Part shown: piece after piece, positions 1 through 10,624 of the stretch
Layout of the letters: the number at the start of each line of letters is the position of its first letter
How positions within the stretch are numbered: position 1 is the first letter of the stretch
The notes under the pieces: generated by a model
What the model saw: the letters and a program-made list of their open reading frames with translations, nothing else
What the model was told of the DNA's origin: nothing
Database searches by the model: none
Program-made: the position numbers and the translations under genes
From: Massilia sp. R2A-15
Lineage (GTDB): Bacteria; Pseudomonadota; Gammaproteobacteria; Burkholderiales; Burkholderiaceae_D
DNA length: 64,000 nucleotides
Assembly: GCF_030704305.1 (NCBI RefSeq)
Contig: NZ_CP131935.1
Span: 1,550,001 to 1,614,000, forward strand
Direction: 5' to 3'

Positions 1-1
1 C

Positions 2-661
2 TGGACCCAGTCGATCGGCATGGTGTTCTCGCTGATCCTGCTGGCGCCGTCGTGGGGCGGCATGATCAACGGGATGATGACCCTGTCGGGCGCCTGGCAC
101 AAGCTGCGCTCGGACCCGATCCTCAAGTTCCTGATCGTCTCGCTGTCGTTCTACGGCATGGCCACCTTCGAGGGCCCGATGATGTCGATCAAGACCATCA
201 ACTCGCTGTCGCACTACACCGACTGGGGCATCGCCCACGTCCACGCCGGTGCGCTCGGCTGGGTCGGATTCATCACCATGGGCTCGATCTACTACCTGAT
301 TCCGCGCATGTCCGGCAAGAAGGCGATGTGGAGCACCAGCCTGGTGGACATGCACTTCTGGGTCGCCACCATCGGCATCGTGCTGTACATCGCGTCGATG
401 TGGATCGCCGGCGTGATGCAGGGCCTGATGTGGCGCGCGGTCAATCCTGACGGCACGCTGACCTATACCTTCGTCGAAGGCGTCAAGGCGACCTTCCCGT
501 ACTACGTGGTGCGCTTTACCGGCGGCCTGCTGTACTTGTCCGGGATGGCGATGATGGCCTGGAACGCCTTCATGACGATGCGCGAGACCGTCTCGGTCGA
601 CCCGCGCATTCCCGCCCTTGTACCCGCACACACTGGAGAAGCAAATGAAGTTTTCGCATGA
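2..661 (+). CDS. ccoN: cbb3-type cytochrome c oxidase subunit I, C-terminal part (5' end outside window)
   Basis: This is the C-terminal 219 residues of the haem-copper catalytic subunit of the high-affinity cbb3 terminal oxidase, an inner-membrane proton pump that reduces oxygen. The reading frame is open from base 2, so the start lies upstream of the window. The stretch reading [17 protein letters not shown] and the later histidine-bearing helix with [12 protein letters not shown] are hallmarks of CcoN, and several hydrophobic helices follow. Its end overlaps the ccoO start by 17 bases, which points to translational coupling within a ccoNOQP operon. The family is usually about 470-480 residues, so roughly half is present. 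Confidence 0.96.
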   Translation, partial: WTQSIGMVFSLILLAPSWGGMINGMMTLSGAWHKLRSDPILKFLIVSLSFYGMATFEGPMMSIKTINSLSHYTDWGIAHVHAGALGWVGFITMGSIYYLIPRMSGKKAMWSTSLVDMHFWVATIGIVLYIASMWIAGVMQGLMWRAVNPDGTLTYTFVEGVKATFPYYVVRFTGGLLYLSGMAMMAWNAFMTMRETVSVDPRIPALVPAHTGEANEVFA

Positions 662-1259
662 ATGGATCGAGAAGAATCCCTGGCTGCTGATCGGACTCGT
701 CCTCATCGTGGTGTCGTTCGGCGGCCTGGTCGAGATCGTGCCGCTGTTCTTCCAGAAGTCGACCACCGAGCCGATCGCCGGCCTCAAGCCGTACACGCCG
801 CTGCGCCTGGTGGGGCGCGACATCTACGTGCGTGAAGGCTGCTACAACTGCCATTCGCAGATGATCCGTCCGTTCCGCGCCGAGACCGAGCGCTACGGCC
901 ACTATTCGGTCGCCGGCGAGTACGTCTACGACCGGCCGTTCCAGTGGGGCTCGAAGCGCACCGGCCCCGACCTGGCGCGCGTGGGCGGTCGTTACAGCGA
1001 CGAGTGGCACCGCACCCACCTGGACAATCCGCGCGACGTGGTGCCGGAGTCGAACATGCCGAACTACCCGTGGCTGGCGCGCACCAAGCTGGTGCCGGAA
1101 GACGTCGTGCCGAAGATGCGCGCGCTCCAGCGCCTGTCGGTACCGTATTCGGAGCAGGAAATCAAGGAGGCGCCGGCGCAGCTGGCGGACAAGACCGAGC
1201 AGGATGCGCTGATCGCCTACCTGCAGGGACTGGGCACCTTGATCAAGACAAGGAACTAG
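645..1259 (+). CDS. ccoO: cbb3-type cytochrome c oxidase subunit II (monohaem)
   Basis: CcoO is the membrane-anchored monohaem c-type subunit that passes electrons toward CcoN. The predicted protein has 204 residues, with one N-terminal membrane helix (about residues 12-36) and a CxxCH haem site (CYNCH, residues 66-70) followed by SQMIRP, as expected for CcoO. The ATG at 645 is chosen because a GGAGAA ribosome site lies just upstream; an in-frame TTG at 618 is possible but lies deeper in ccoN. The gene overlaps ccoN by 17 bases and ends one base before ccoQ. Confidence 0.96.
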   Translation: MKFSHEWIEKNPWLLIGLVLIVVSFGGLVEIVPLFFQKSTTEPIAGLKPYTPLRLVGRDIYVREGCYNCHSQMIRPFRAETERYGHYSVAGEYVYDRPFQWGSKRTGPDLARVGGRYSDEWHRTHLDNPRDVVPESNMPNYPWLARTKLVPEDVVPKMRALQRLSVPYSEQEIKEAPAQLADKTEQDALIAYLQGLGTLIKTRN

Positions 1260-1260
1260 C

Positions 1261-1428
1261 ATGGCAATCGAACGTATTTTTGACAGCGCGAGCAGCGTGA
1301 TGACCGTCGTCAGCTTCGCGACCTTCGTGGGAATCCTGCTGTGGACCTTCGCGGCCCGCCGCGGCGCCGACTTCGACAAGGCCGCGGCGCTGCCGTTCGC
1401 CGACGAGGAGGAGTACGAGCATGGCTGA
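1261..1428 (+). CDS. ccoQ: cbb3-type oxidase small subunit CcoQ
   Basis: A 55-residue frame (MAIERIFDSASSVMTVVSF...) sits exactly between ccoO and ccoP. It carries one membrane helix at about residues 12-32 and an acidic C-terminus, the usual shape of CcoQ/FixQ, which stabilises the assembled cbb3 complex. It begins one base after the ccoO stop and overlaps the ccoP start by 8 bases. The assignment rests on position, size and topology, because sequence conservation in this subunit is low. Confidence 0.9.
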   Translation: MAIERIFDSASSVMTVVSFATFVGILLWTFAARRGADFDKAAALPFADEEEYEHG

Positions 1429-2337
1429 TTTCGTCAACGGCTTCTGGGACTACTACATCAGCATCATCACGCTGCTGTCGATCTTCGGCTGCGGGATCCT
1501 GCTGTGGTCGCAGTCGAAGCACCGGGTCAAGGCCGGCGCCGGCGCCACCACCGGGCACGTGTGGGACGAGGACCTGACCGAGCTCAATACGCCGATGCCG
1601 CGCTGGTGGATGTGGCTATTCTACATGACCATCGTGTTCGCGCTGTGCTACCTGGTGCTGTACCCCGGCCTGGGCAGCTACGCCGGCAGGCTTGGCTGGA
1701 AATCGGCCGGCGCCTACCAGTCCGAACTCAAACAGGCGGAGGCGGAATACGGCCCGCTGTTCGACAAGTATGCGAAACAGGACCTGAAGACGGTGGCGGC
1801 CGATCCGCAGGCGCGCCAGATCGGCGAACGGCTGTTCCTGACCTACTGCGCGCAGTGCCACGGCTCCGACGCGCGCGGCGGCAAGGGCTTCCCGAACCTG
1901 ACCGACAGCGACTGGCTGCATGGCGGCGAGCCGGCCACCATCAAGGCCACCATCATGCACGGCCGTACCGGGCAGATGCCGCCGATGGGCGCGGCGCTGG
2001 GTTCGGACAAGGATATCGAGAACGTCGCGCATTACGTGCGCAGCCTGTCGGACCTGACCACCGACCCGATCAAGGTCGCCTTCGGCAAGACGAAGTTCGC
2101 CGCCTGCGCCGCCTGCCACGGCGCCGACGGGCACGGCAACCAGGCGCTGGGCGCGCCCAACCTCACCGACAAGGTCTGGCTGTACGGCGGCAGCGCCGAC
2201 ACCATCATGGAGACCATCCGCAAGGGCCGCACCAACACCATGCCGGCGTTCGAGGCGTTCCTGGGCGAGCCGAAGGTGCATGTGCTGGCCGCCTACGTCT
2301 GGAGCCTGTCGAACGAGAACGGCGGGGAAGCGGCAAA

Positions 2338-2341
<4 letters not shown>
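1421..2341 (+). CDS. ccoP: cbb3-type cytochrome c oxidase subunit III (dihaem)
   Basis: CcoP is the dihaem c-type entry point for electrons from soluble cytochromes. The 306-residue product has two N-terminal membrane helices (about residues 11-30 and 63-82) and two CxxCH sites, CAQCH (143-147) and CAACH (229-233). Each is followed by a repeated domain with a GRTGQMPPM or GRTNTMPAF axial-methionine motif. It overlaps ccoQ by 8 bases and the next gene, ccoG, by an ATGA junction, so the whole set is probably translated as a unit. Confidence 0.96.
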
Positions 2342-3720
<1,379 letters not shown>

Positions 3721-3737
3721 AGAAGAAGGAGACACCC

Positions 3738-4274
3738 ATGCACAGCGCTTCACTTCCGCTCGCCGGCGCCGGCGCGGCGCCCTGGTACACCCACCGCTGG
3801 CCGTGGCTGCTGATGTTCGGCCCCGCCTTCGTGCTGGTGGGCGGCGCCTTCGCCGGCTACCTGGCGACCACCCGGCCCGACGCGATGGTGGTCGACGACT
3901 ACTACAAGCAGGGCAAGGCGATCAACCAGGACCTGCGGCGCGACCGCGCGGCGACCGCGCTGCAGCTTGCGTTCGAGGCGCGCTACGATCCGGCCAGCGC
4001 GACGCTGTCGGGCAGCATCCGCAGCGCCGGCGCGCCGCTGGCGGCGCCGATCTACATCTATTTGGCGCATCCGACCCAGCCGGCCAAGGACCTGCGGCTG
4101 CTGGCGACGCCCGACGCCGCAGGGCATTTTTCGCTGGCCCTGCCGATGCTCGAGCGGGCGCACTGGCAGGTGGTGGTGGAGGGTTCGCGGCGGGAGTGGC
4201 GGCTGGCGCGCAGCTGGAGCTGGCCGCGCCGGCAGGGCGTGGAGATCCTGGCCGACGCGCCGGAGGCCCGATGA
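3738..4274 (+). CDS. fixH: FixH family protein
   Basis: The 178-residue product has one N-terminal membrane helix (around residues 23-46), then the FixH signature VVDDYYKQGKAINQ and a periplasmic beta-rich domain. FixH/CcoH helps assemble or stabilise cbb3 oxidase. The ATG at 3738 follows an AGAAGGAG ribosome site at good spacing. An in-frame ATG at 3717, overlapping the ccoG stop, would add seven residues and is less likely. It is followed without a gap by a small membrane protein. Confidence 0.92.
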   Translation: MHSASLPLAGAGAAPWYTHRWPWLLMFGPAFVLVGGAFAGYLATTRPDAMVVDDYYKQGKAINQDLRRDRAATALQLAFEARYDPASATLSGSIRSAGAPLAAPIYIYLAHPTQPAKDLRLLATPDAAGHFSLALPMLERAHWQVVVEGSRREWRLARSWSWPRRQGVEILADAPEAR

Positions 4275-4504
4275 AGCGGGTCGCGATGATCGTGCTGTGG
4301 CCGTCGTTCCTGGCGGCGGCGCTGGCCGAGGGCTGCTTCTTTGCGCTGTTCGATCCAGCCGAACTGGTTCGCCTGGAGGAGACGGGACTGGCGCCGATGG
4401 CGATCTACGGCATCGGCTTTTTCCTGTTCTGGACCCTGTGCGCGCTGGCGAGCATGCTGACGTGCTACCTGGCCTTTACGCCCGAAGGCGATCCGCCGTT
4501 TTAA
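4271..4504 (+). CDS. Small two-helix membrane protein at the end of the cco operon
   Basis: A 77-residue protein beginning MKRVAMIVLWPSFLAAALAE. It has two hydrophobic segments (about 5-28 and 44-66) and no motif I can assign. The ATG overlaps the fixH stop codon (ATGA), so it is coupled to the cbb3 assembly genes and probably acts in the inner membrane with them. It is not CcoS, which is shorter and has one helix. The function is unknown; the link to cbb3 maturation is inferred only from coupling. Confidence 0.8.
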   Translation: MKRVAMIVLWPSFLAAALAEGCFFALFDPAELVRLEETGLAPMAIYGIGFFLFWTLCALASMLTCYLAFTPEGDPPF

Positions 4505-4512
4505 CCCATGGC

Positions 4513-4632
4513 GGGTCAGGTCCTGCGGACCTGACCCCATTTTGATTTCGCCACAGATTATCGAAAATACCGGTGCAATCGCGCTGTCGTCGAGATTCTC
4601 AACTTGGGGTCAGGTCCGCGGGACCAGACCCC
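4513..4632. repeat. Inverted pair of the main palindromic repeat, between cco operon and fnr
   Basis: Two copies of a 25-27 base palindrome lie at 4513-4537 and 4606-4632. The first has perfect 11-base arms (GGGTCAGGTCC and GGACCTGACCC) around a TGC loop. They face each other and flank a spacer containing GATTTCGCCACA near its left end and GATTCTCAAC near its right end. The same two blocks recur in the 17.7-17.9 kb pair. The pair fills the gap between two convergent genes, with the fnr stop only three bases beyond it. Confidence 0.9.
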
Positions 4633-4635
4633 GGC

Positions 4636-5412
4636 TTACGACATGGGGTGGCACTGCTCGGTGCCGGCGGCCATTGCCTTGAGCAGCGCCGGTTCGAGCA
4701 GGGTGACTTCGCGCTTGTCGACCCGGACCAGGCCCTGCTTCTTGAAGCGCGACAGCAGGCGGCTGATGCTTTCGATGGTCAGGCCGAGGTAGTTGCCGAT
4801 GTCCTCGCGCGACATGCGCAGCTGGAAGCTGGTGGCCGAGTAGCCGCGCGCGGCGTAGCGCGCCGACAGATTGATCAGGAATACCGCGAAGCGCTGTTCG
4901 GCGCGCATATTGCCAAGCAGGAGCATGACGTTCTGCTCGCGGGTGATTTCCTGGCTCATGATGCGGTGGAAGTGGCGTAGCAGCGTCGGCACATGGGCGA
5001 ACAGGTCTTCCAGGTCGGCAAACGGAATCTCGCACACCTCGCTGTCTTCCAGCGCCACCGCGTCGCAGTGGTGGCGGTCGCCGCTGATGGCGTCCATGCC
5101 CAGCAACTCGCCGGCCATCTGGAAGCCGGTGATCTGCTGCTCGCCGGCCGCGTTGATCTGGTAGGTCTTGAAATGGCCGAAGCGGATCGCGTACAGGTTG
5201 CGAAACGGCTGGCCCATCTGGTACAGGCGCTCGTCGCGCGCGACCCTGCGGCGCTTGCCGATCACGTCGTCGAGGCGCGTGATGTCCACCGCGTCCAGGC
5301 CCATCGGCAGGCAAAGCTGATGCATGCTGCACGCCGAGCAGCTGGCCTTGAGCGCGTGCATGTTGAAGTGCACGGGGGCGAGGTGGGGGAGAGGGTGTTC
5401 CATAATCCCCAT
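4636..5412 (-). CDS. fnr: Fnr/Crp-family transcriptional regulator with FNR-type cysteines
   Basis: An oxygen-sensing regulator of the FNR type, which binds an oxygen-labile [4Fe-4S] cluster and activates genes such as cbb3 oxidase at low oxygen. The N-terminus has the cysteine set CSACSMHQLC; a further cysteine (in HHCDAV, near residue 117) and another in SEVCEIPF follow in the sensor domain, one of which should be the fourth ligand. The C-terminal helix-turn-helix reads MSREDIGNYLGLTIESISR. The start could be 5412 or the in-frame ATG at 5403; both have a G-rich site upstream. It is convergent with the cco operon it probably regulates. Confidence 0.93.
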   Translation of the reverse strand: MGIMEHPLPHLAPVHFNMHALKASCSACSMHQLCLPMGLDAVDITRLDDVIGKRRRVARDERLYQMGQPFRNLYAIRFGHFKTYQINAAGEQQITGFQMAGELLGMDAISGDRHHCDAVALEDSEVCEIPFADLEDLFAHVPTLLRHFHRIMSQEITREQNVMLLLGNMRAEQRFAVFLINLSARYAARGYSATSFQLRMSREDIGNYLGLTIESISRLLSRFKKQGLVRVDKREVTLLEPALLKAMAAGTEQCHPMS

Positions 5413-5452
5413 TATAAGCCCCGGGGCGGGGCCCTGCCAAATTGTTGAGCAA

Positions 5453-6703
5453 TCAACGGCGGGCGAAGCGCACGTCGATTTCGGTGACCCTGGCGTCGCC
5501 CTTGGGCTTCTTCGGCTTTTTCGGCTTTTTCACCACTTCTCCGCGGGTATTGGTGACGGGCACCCGGTGGTCCGGTTCGAATCCCGGCTCGTCGACGCGC
5601 TGCAAGGTTTGCTTGGTCAGTACCTCGATGGCGGCCAGCTGCACCACTTCGTCGGCGCACACCAGCGACACCGCTTCGCCCGAGGCGCCGGCGCGCCCGG
5701 TGCGGCCGGTGCGGTGCACGTAGTCCTCGGCGACGATCGGCAGGTCGAAGTTGACCACCAGCGGCAGGTCGTCGATGTCCAGCCCGCGGGCGGCGACGTC
5801 GGTGGCGACCAGGATGCGCGCTTCGCCGGCCTTGAAGCGCTCGAGCGCGCGCAGGCGCGCCGGCTGCGGCTTGTCGCCGTGGATCGAGTCGGCCGCCACG
5901 CCGTGCGCCTGCAGGGTGTCGACCAGCTGGTCCACGCCCTTGCGGGTCTTGACGAACACCAGCACCTGGCCCCAGCGCTTCTTCTTCAGCAGGTGCATGA
6001 ACAGCTCGGGCTTGCGCTTCTTGTCCACCGGGACGATCCACTGGGCGATCGCTTTCACGGTCGTGTTGCGCGGGCTGACTTCGATACTGAGCGGGTCGCG
6101 CAGCAGCTTGCCGGCCATCGCGCGGATCTCGTCGGAGAAGGTGGCGGAAAAGAGCAGGGTCTGGCGGCGCGCGGGCAGGGCGGCGAACACGGCATCGAGT
6201 TCGCGCGCAAAACCCAGGTCGAGCATGCGGTCCGCTTCGTCGAGCACCAGCGTCCGCACCTGGTCGAATTTCACCGCGTTCTGGCGGTGCAGGTCGAGCA
6301 GGCGCCCGGGCGTGGCGACCAGCAGGTCGAGTCCTTTGCGCAGCTTCATCATCTGCGGGTTGATGCTCACGCCGCCGTATGCGACGTGGGTGCGCAGCGG
6401 CAGGCTGGCGCCGTACGCAAGGAAGCTCTGATGGACCTGTTCGGCCAGTTCGCGGGTCGGCACCAGCACCAGCGCGCGCACCGAGTTGGACGCGACTTTC
6501 GTGCCTTCCATTGTCAGCTTCTGCAGGATCGGCAGCGCGAAGGCGGCGGTCTTGCCGGTGCCGGTCTGGGCGGCGGCCATGACGTCGCGGCCGGCCAGCA
6601 CGGCCGGAACGGCCTGCGCCTGCACCGGCGTCGGCGTTTCGTAGCCGAGTTCGGCGAGGGTACGGACGAGCGGGTCGATCAGGCCGAGGGAGACAAACGA
6701 CAT
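5453..6703 (-). CDS. rhlE: DEAD-box ATP-dependent RNA helicase, RhlE-like
   Basis: A 416-residue RNA helicase with the full DEAD-box motif set: Q motif near the N-terminus, AAQTGTGKT, PTRELAEQ, DEAD in VLDEADRML, SAT, and HRTGRTGRAG. It should unwind short RNA duplexes in ribosome assembly or RNA decay. The tail is short and basic (KKPKKPKKPKG), typical of RhlE-like enzymes. The ATG at 6703 follows AGGTG; the GTG nine bases earlier is less likely. It lies upstream of fnr on the same strand with a 40-base gap. Confidence 0.92.
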   Translation of the reverse strand: MSFVSLGLIDPLVRTLAELGYETPTPVQAQAVPAVLAGRDVMAAAQTGTGKTAAFALPILQKLTMEGTKVASNSVRALVLVPTRELAEQVHQSFLAYGASLPLRTHVAYGGVSINPQMMKLRKGLDLLVATPGRLLDLHRQNAVKFDQVRTLVLDEADRMLDLGFARELDAVFAALPARRQTLLFSATFSDEIRAMAGKLLRDPLSIEVSPRNTTVKAIAQWIVPVDKKRKPELFMHLLKKKRWGQVLVFVKTRKGVDQLVDTLQAHGVAADSIHGDKPQPARLRALERFKAGEARILVATDVAARGLDIDDLPLVVNFDLPIVAEDYVHRTGRTGRAGASGEAVSLVCADEVVQLAAIEVLTKQTLQRVDEPGFEPDHRVPVTNTRGEVVKKPKKPKKPKGDARVTEIDVRFARR

Positions 6704-6784
6704 GGGTAGCACCTGGTAATGGACGAAAACGGCAACAGTTTACCCTGTCGCGCACCGACAAGTGCGGGAAGCGGCAATCCGCGC

Positions 6785-6919
6785 CTACGCGGACGCGGCG
6801 GACGCGGCGACGGCCGGCTGCGCGACAGTCGGCTTGAGCGGATCGTGCTTGTCCTTGCAGGCCGCCAGCAGCAGGCAGGCGAGGGCGAGCGCGGTCCAGC
6901 GTGCGGGGCGGCGATCCAT
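6785..6919 (-). CDS. Small putative lipoprotein (44 residues)
   Basis: A short frame preceded by a strong GGAGGAA ribosome site. The product starts MDRRPARWTALALACLLLAAC, with a basic n-region, hydrophobic core and LLAAC lipobox (Cys21). After the cysteine come only 23 residues (KDKHDPLKPTV...) rich in Ala, Pro and Ser. It should be lipidated and anchored in the envelope. It lies between the fimbrial usher and the helicase. I do not recognise the family; it lacks the GPLYxP motif of LptM. Confidence 0.7.
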   Translation of the reverse strand: MDRRPARWTALALACLLLAACKDKHDPLKPTVAQPAVAASAASA

Positions 6920-6997
6920 GGGCGGGTTCCTCCGGGTTGATGTCAAGGCCTTCGTGCTGACTCGATCATACCCGCGCCGGGCGGCCGGCGGCGCGCC

Positions 6998-9640
6998 TTA
7001 CTTCGGGTTGGCCTCGACGTACAGTTCGCGGCCGTTGACGAAGTTTCCGTCCGGGGAAATGGTGATCAGGTGCATGCCCATGTCGCTCAGGTCGAGCCGC
7101 TTGAGCTGCTCTTTCGACAGGCGCAGGATGTAATTGCCCGGCAACACGCTGGACATGACGAAGTAGCCGTCCGAGGCGCTCCTGGCGGTGCCGACGACCT
7201 TGTGACTGGCGTCGACCAATTCGAGCTCGAGGGAGCCGACGGCGCGCCGTTCGCCACCCACCAGCATATAGGTGGTGCCGTCGATCTCGCCGGTGACGCT
7301 GACGGCGAAGTCGAGCTGGCTGACCTTGCCCGGCCGCGGCACGACGCGAAAACCCTTCTGCTGCGCGGCAAGCTGCGGGTCTTCCAGCGTCGTCACGTCG
7401 AAGCCGATGTCGACGTTTTGCTTGACCGGCAGGCGGTTCAGGTAGGCGATGCCGTCGGGGCCCGTGCGCGCCAGGGTGCCGCCGCCGTTGACGGTGAAGC
7501 CGGCGCCCTCGAGCGGCTGCTCGCCCGGATCCATCACGCCGTTCTGGTTCTTGTCGAGGAACACGCGCACCGAGGCGGCGCCGGTCGGCGCCATCGGCTG
7601 GGCCTCGGTGATCCAGCGCCCGCGGCGCGGATCGAGGCCCATCGCGACGAACAGCTGGACGCCCACGCCGTACTCGCCGCGGCTCGAATAATAGCCGTTC
7701 ACGCCCAGGCCGAAACTGCCCAGGCTCTTGTTCATGCCCGCCGTGATGCGGTATTCCGGCTGCTGGAAGCCGCGCTGCACGCCGACGTTGAGCAGGTAGC
7801 CGTCGTCGAGATATTTGTCGGCGGAGATTGCCAGGGTCGAGGTGGACAGGTGCGGCTCGATGTTGTACTGCAGCTGGCCGCTGACGCCGATGCCGGCCAC
7901 GCGGCGGCTCGCCTGCAGCAAGCCGTCGGCCGTCTTGACGCCGCTGTGCGACTGCCAGCGCAGGGCGTTGGTCACCGAGGTGCCGAACTTGTAGGCCGAG
8001 ACGCGCCCGGACAGCTCGATGTTCTGGGCGTCCGACGCCAGCCGGTCGCGCTGCACCTGGAGCGACACCGGCAGGCGCGCGCCGGCGCCGGCCGGTAGCG
8101 AGCCGTCGAGCTGCAGCTCGTCGCGCGAGCGGATCGGGTCGCGTGAAGGCAGGTACAGTTCGCTGGAGAAGTCCTTGAGTTCGGCGTGGCTGGCGCCGAC
8201 CGACAGGCCGAAGAGCTGGGTCTTGAGCGCGACCTGGGCCAGCTGGCCGCCGCCGTCCGAGGTGGCCAGGTCGGCGCTGACGATGTAGGAATTGAGATAG
8301 CCGTGCAGGCCCAGGTTGGCGAAGCGCTTGTCCTTGCCGTCCTGCGCCAGGCGCACCAGGCCGCCGTTGGCGCTGAGCTGGCGCGTCAGGCCCCAGTCGA
8401 ACTGCGCCACCGAGCGCGCGTGGCCGGACTCGTCGCGCTGGCGCGTCATGCTGTAGTAGGCCTGGCCGGGCGCGATCATCGACTGCTCGAGCAGGAAGCT
8501 CTGGCGCTCGACGCGCAGCTGGCCGAGCGGACCGTGGAACACCAGCCGGAATTCGTTGGCGCCGTACACCAGCGGCAGGTCGGCGAAACTGTACTTGCCG
8601 TCCGGGCGCGACTGCTGGAACGCCACCAGGCCATCGTTGAAGTACAGCTCGACGTCCCAGCCCGGCGGCAGGTCGCCCTGCAGGCTGTGGCGGTCGAAGC
8701 GGTTGGGCTGGTTCAGCGGCCGGTTGGAGAGGGTGGCGCCATCGCCGGTGGCGCTGCTGACGGCGATGTTGGCCACGCCGGGAGCCGGCACGCTGCCGAT
8801 CATCGCGGTGCGCGCGCGCAGGGGGCCGAGCAGGCGCGCGTCCGGGTCGTTGCGCCCGAGCGACCAGCGCAGGTCGGTGGCGCCCTCGCGCAGGTTGCGG
8901 TTGGCGTACAGCTCCGCTTCCAGGCCGGCCAGGTCGCCGGTCAGGTAGGCGGTGTAGGTGGCGCTGGTCTGGCTGGCGGCGCCGCCGTGACGCACGTCCG
9001 CGCCCAGGGTCTGGTCGATGAACGGCGTGTCGAACTTGCGGTAAGGGGTTGCCACGCGCGGGAAGTCCGGATCGACGTACTCGCCGCGCGCGGCGCCACG
9101 CTTGCCGCGTTCCTTGCGTTCGAGGCCGGCCTGCAGCGGCAGCTTTTCGCGCGGCTTCACGCGCAGGGTCAGGCTCGACATCTCCACATCGAGATCGACC
9201 GGCAGCCAGCGTGACAGCACGCGGCTGGCGACGTAGATGTCGTCGGCCTGCAGCTTGACCTTGGCGCGGTCGAGCACTTCGCGCTGGTTGTTCACGTTCA
9301 CTTCGCGCTGGATCACGTCCAGGCTGAAGCCGCGCTGCTCGTCGAGGATGTAGCCGCTGGCGCGGCCCTCGGCCGGCTGGGTGCGGATGGCGATCGTGAG
9401 CAGCTTGGACAGTTCGCCCAGCGGCAGGAAGACGTCGTCGCCGAACTGGTAGGCCGTCAGCGAGTCGGACAGCGAGTGCTCGTCCAGCCGCACTTCGAGC
9501 AGCACCAGGTTCGGCGCGTCCTTCGGTTGCGGCCCGAAACCCTGCGCGAACGCGCCCGCCGCCAGCAGCAGGGCCAGCAGGGTCACGAACAGTTTTCGGA
9601 TAAATGCCAATTGGGTGATCACGGAATGATTATTCGTCAT
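6998..9640 (-). CDS. Fimbrial outer-membrane usher protein
   Basis: An 880-residue usher that would form the outer-membrane pore for chaperone-delivered pilus subunits. It has a signal peptide (ending near AAGAFAQ), an N-terminal domain, and a long beta-rich barrel region. A plug-like segment follows the motif DVELYFNDGLVAFQ, with the typical usher wording YSFADLPLVYGANEFRL. The C-terminal half contains a carboxypeptidase-regulatory-like segment (VRVFLDKNQNGVMDPGE). It is the last gene of a four-gene pilus operon. It resembles the short, divergent ushers that go with DUF4402 subunits more than FimD/PapC. Confidence 0.88.
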   Translation of the reverse strand: MTNNHSVITQLAFIRKLFVTLLALLLAAGAFAQGFGPQPKDAPNLVLLEVRLDEHSLSDSLTAYQFGDDVFLPLGELSKLLTIAIRTQPAEGRASGYILDEQRGFSLDVIQREVNVNNQREVLDRAKVKLQADDIYVASRVLSRWLPVDLDVEMSSLTLRVKPREKLPLQAGLERKERGKRGAARGEYVDPDFPRVATPYRKFDTPFIDQTLGADVRHGGAASQTSATYTAYLTGDLAGLEAELYANRNLREGATDLRWSLGRNDPDARLLGPLRARTAMIGSVPAPGVANIAVSSATGDGATLSNRPLNQPNRFDRHSLQGDLPPGWDVELYFNDGLVAFQQSRPDGKYSFADLPLVYGANEFRLVFHGPLGQLRVERQSFLLEQSMIAPGQAYYSMTRQRDESGHARSVAQFDWGLTRQLSANGGLVRLAQDGKDKRFANLGLHGYLNSYIVSADLATSDGGGQLAQVALKTQLFGLSVGASHAELKDFSSELYLPSRDPIRSRDELQLDGSLPAGAGARLPVSLQVQRDRLASDAQNIELSGRVSAYKFGTSVTNALRWQSHSGVKTADGLLQASRRVAGIGVSGQLQYNIEPHLSTSTLAISADKYLDDGYLLNVGVQRGFQQPEYRITAGMNKSLGSFGLGVNGYYSSRGEYGVGVQLFVAMGLDPRRGRWITEAQPMAPTGAASVRVFLDKNQNGVMDPGEQPLEGAGFTVNGGGTLARTGPDGIAYLNRLPVKQNVDIGFDVTTLEDPQLAAQQKGFRVVPRPGKVSQLDFAVSVTGEIDGTTYMLVGGERRAVGSLELELVDASHKVVGTARSASDGYFVMSSVLPGNYILRLSKEQLKRLDLSDMGMHLITISPDGNFVNGRELYVEANPK

Positions 9641-9734
9641 TCCGCGTTCGCGCCATCGGGGGAGAATGAGGCTATTTCACCCGCACTTCAGGAATGCGGC
9701 GCGCCCGGGCGGACGCGCCGTCGCCGCTGGCGGG

Positions 9735-10589
9735 TCAGGGCAGGGGCAGGGTGCCTTCGGCCAGCACGGCGCCGCCCGCTTCGGGACGCGCGCTGTAGGT
9801 CACGCGCAAGGTGCCGTGCGCCAGCACCACGCCGGCCGGCACCTGCAGGGGGAGCTTCGCGCGGCGCAGCGGATTGGGGTTGTAGACCGCCAGGCCGTTG
9901 GCGCGCGCGATGATTTTCTCGGCGCCGCCGTTCGGCGTGAAGCCGACGGCCAGGTCGCCGTACACCGAGCTGTTGCCGGCGCGGTCGAATTGCAGTGCCA
10001 GGGTCGGCTGGGGCGCGGCCGGCGCCTTGAGCAGTTCCAGGTGCGACAGGCTCACGGTGGCCGGCTCGACCTCGTGGCGCACGATCACCGGGATCGAGGC
10101 GCCCACCAGCGCGGTCAGCACGATGCCGATTTCCTTGTCCTTGACGCCGGGCTCGACGCTGTTGGCGCCGCGCGGTTCGGGCATTTTCTCGAAATGCAGG
10201 TGCGAGCGGTATTCGCCCGGGGCCAGGCTGGCCGGCTTGCGGATCATCACCCGCACGGTCTGGCTGGAGCCGGGCTGCAGGGTCACCTGGCGCGGCGAGA
10301 ACTGCACCATGTCGTTGGCGAACAGTTCGCCCGGGACCGGGGTGTCGACCGGCAGGAACTGGCCGTCTTCGCCCATGCGCTGGTTGACCACGCTGATGCG
10401 GTAGGTGGTCGGCTCGCTGCCGTTGTTGATCAGGTCGACCTGCGCGGTGCGGGTGTTCTTTTCGAATACCAGGCGGGTTGGGTAGAGCATCAGGTCGGCC
10501 AGGGCGGCTTGCGGAAGCAACAGCAGGGCCGTGAGGAAAGCGAACGCCAGGCGGCGGAACCGGCAGGGGGTTGGGATGGAAAATTGCAT
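9735..10589 (-). CDS. Pilus-assembly periplasmic chaperone
   Basis: A 284-residue periplasmic chaperone with a signal peptide (through QAALAD) and an immunoglobulin-like N-terminal domain (LMLYPTRLVFEKNTRTAQVDLINNGSEPTTYRISV). The following strand has QVTLQPGSSQTVRVMIRKP, the usual subunit-binding edge. It should donate a strand to unfolded pilus subunits and deliver them to the usher. The ATG at 10589 follows AAAGGAG, so the 12 codons upstream in the open frame are not used. It sits between the usher and two subunit genes on the same strand. Confidence 0.88.
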   Translation of the reverse strand: MQFSIPTPCRFRRLAFAFLTALLLLPQAALADLMLYPTRLVFEKNTRTAQVDLINNGSEPTTYRISVVNQRMGEDGQFLPVDTPVPGELFANDMVQFSPRQVTLQPGSSQTVRVMIRKPASLAPGEYRSHLHFEKMPEPRGANSVEPGVKDKEIGIVLTALVGASIPVIVRHEVEPATVSLSHLELLKAPAAPQPTLALQFDRAGNSSVYGDLAVGFTPNGGAEKIIARANGLAVYNPNPLRRAKLPLQVPAGVVLAHGTLRVTYSARPEAGGAVLAEGTLPLP

Positions 10590-10624
10590 TGCTGACTCCT
10601 TTACTGCGGTCACTATACTCGGCA

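Noticed and set aside
5441..5456. Possible FNR box (TTGTTGAGCAATCAA) upstream of the fnr-type gene
   Set aside because: Only the ATCAA half fits; the other half and the spacing do not match TTGAT-N4-ATCAA. It also lies over the 3' end of the helicase gene.
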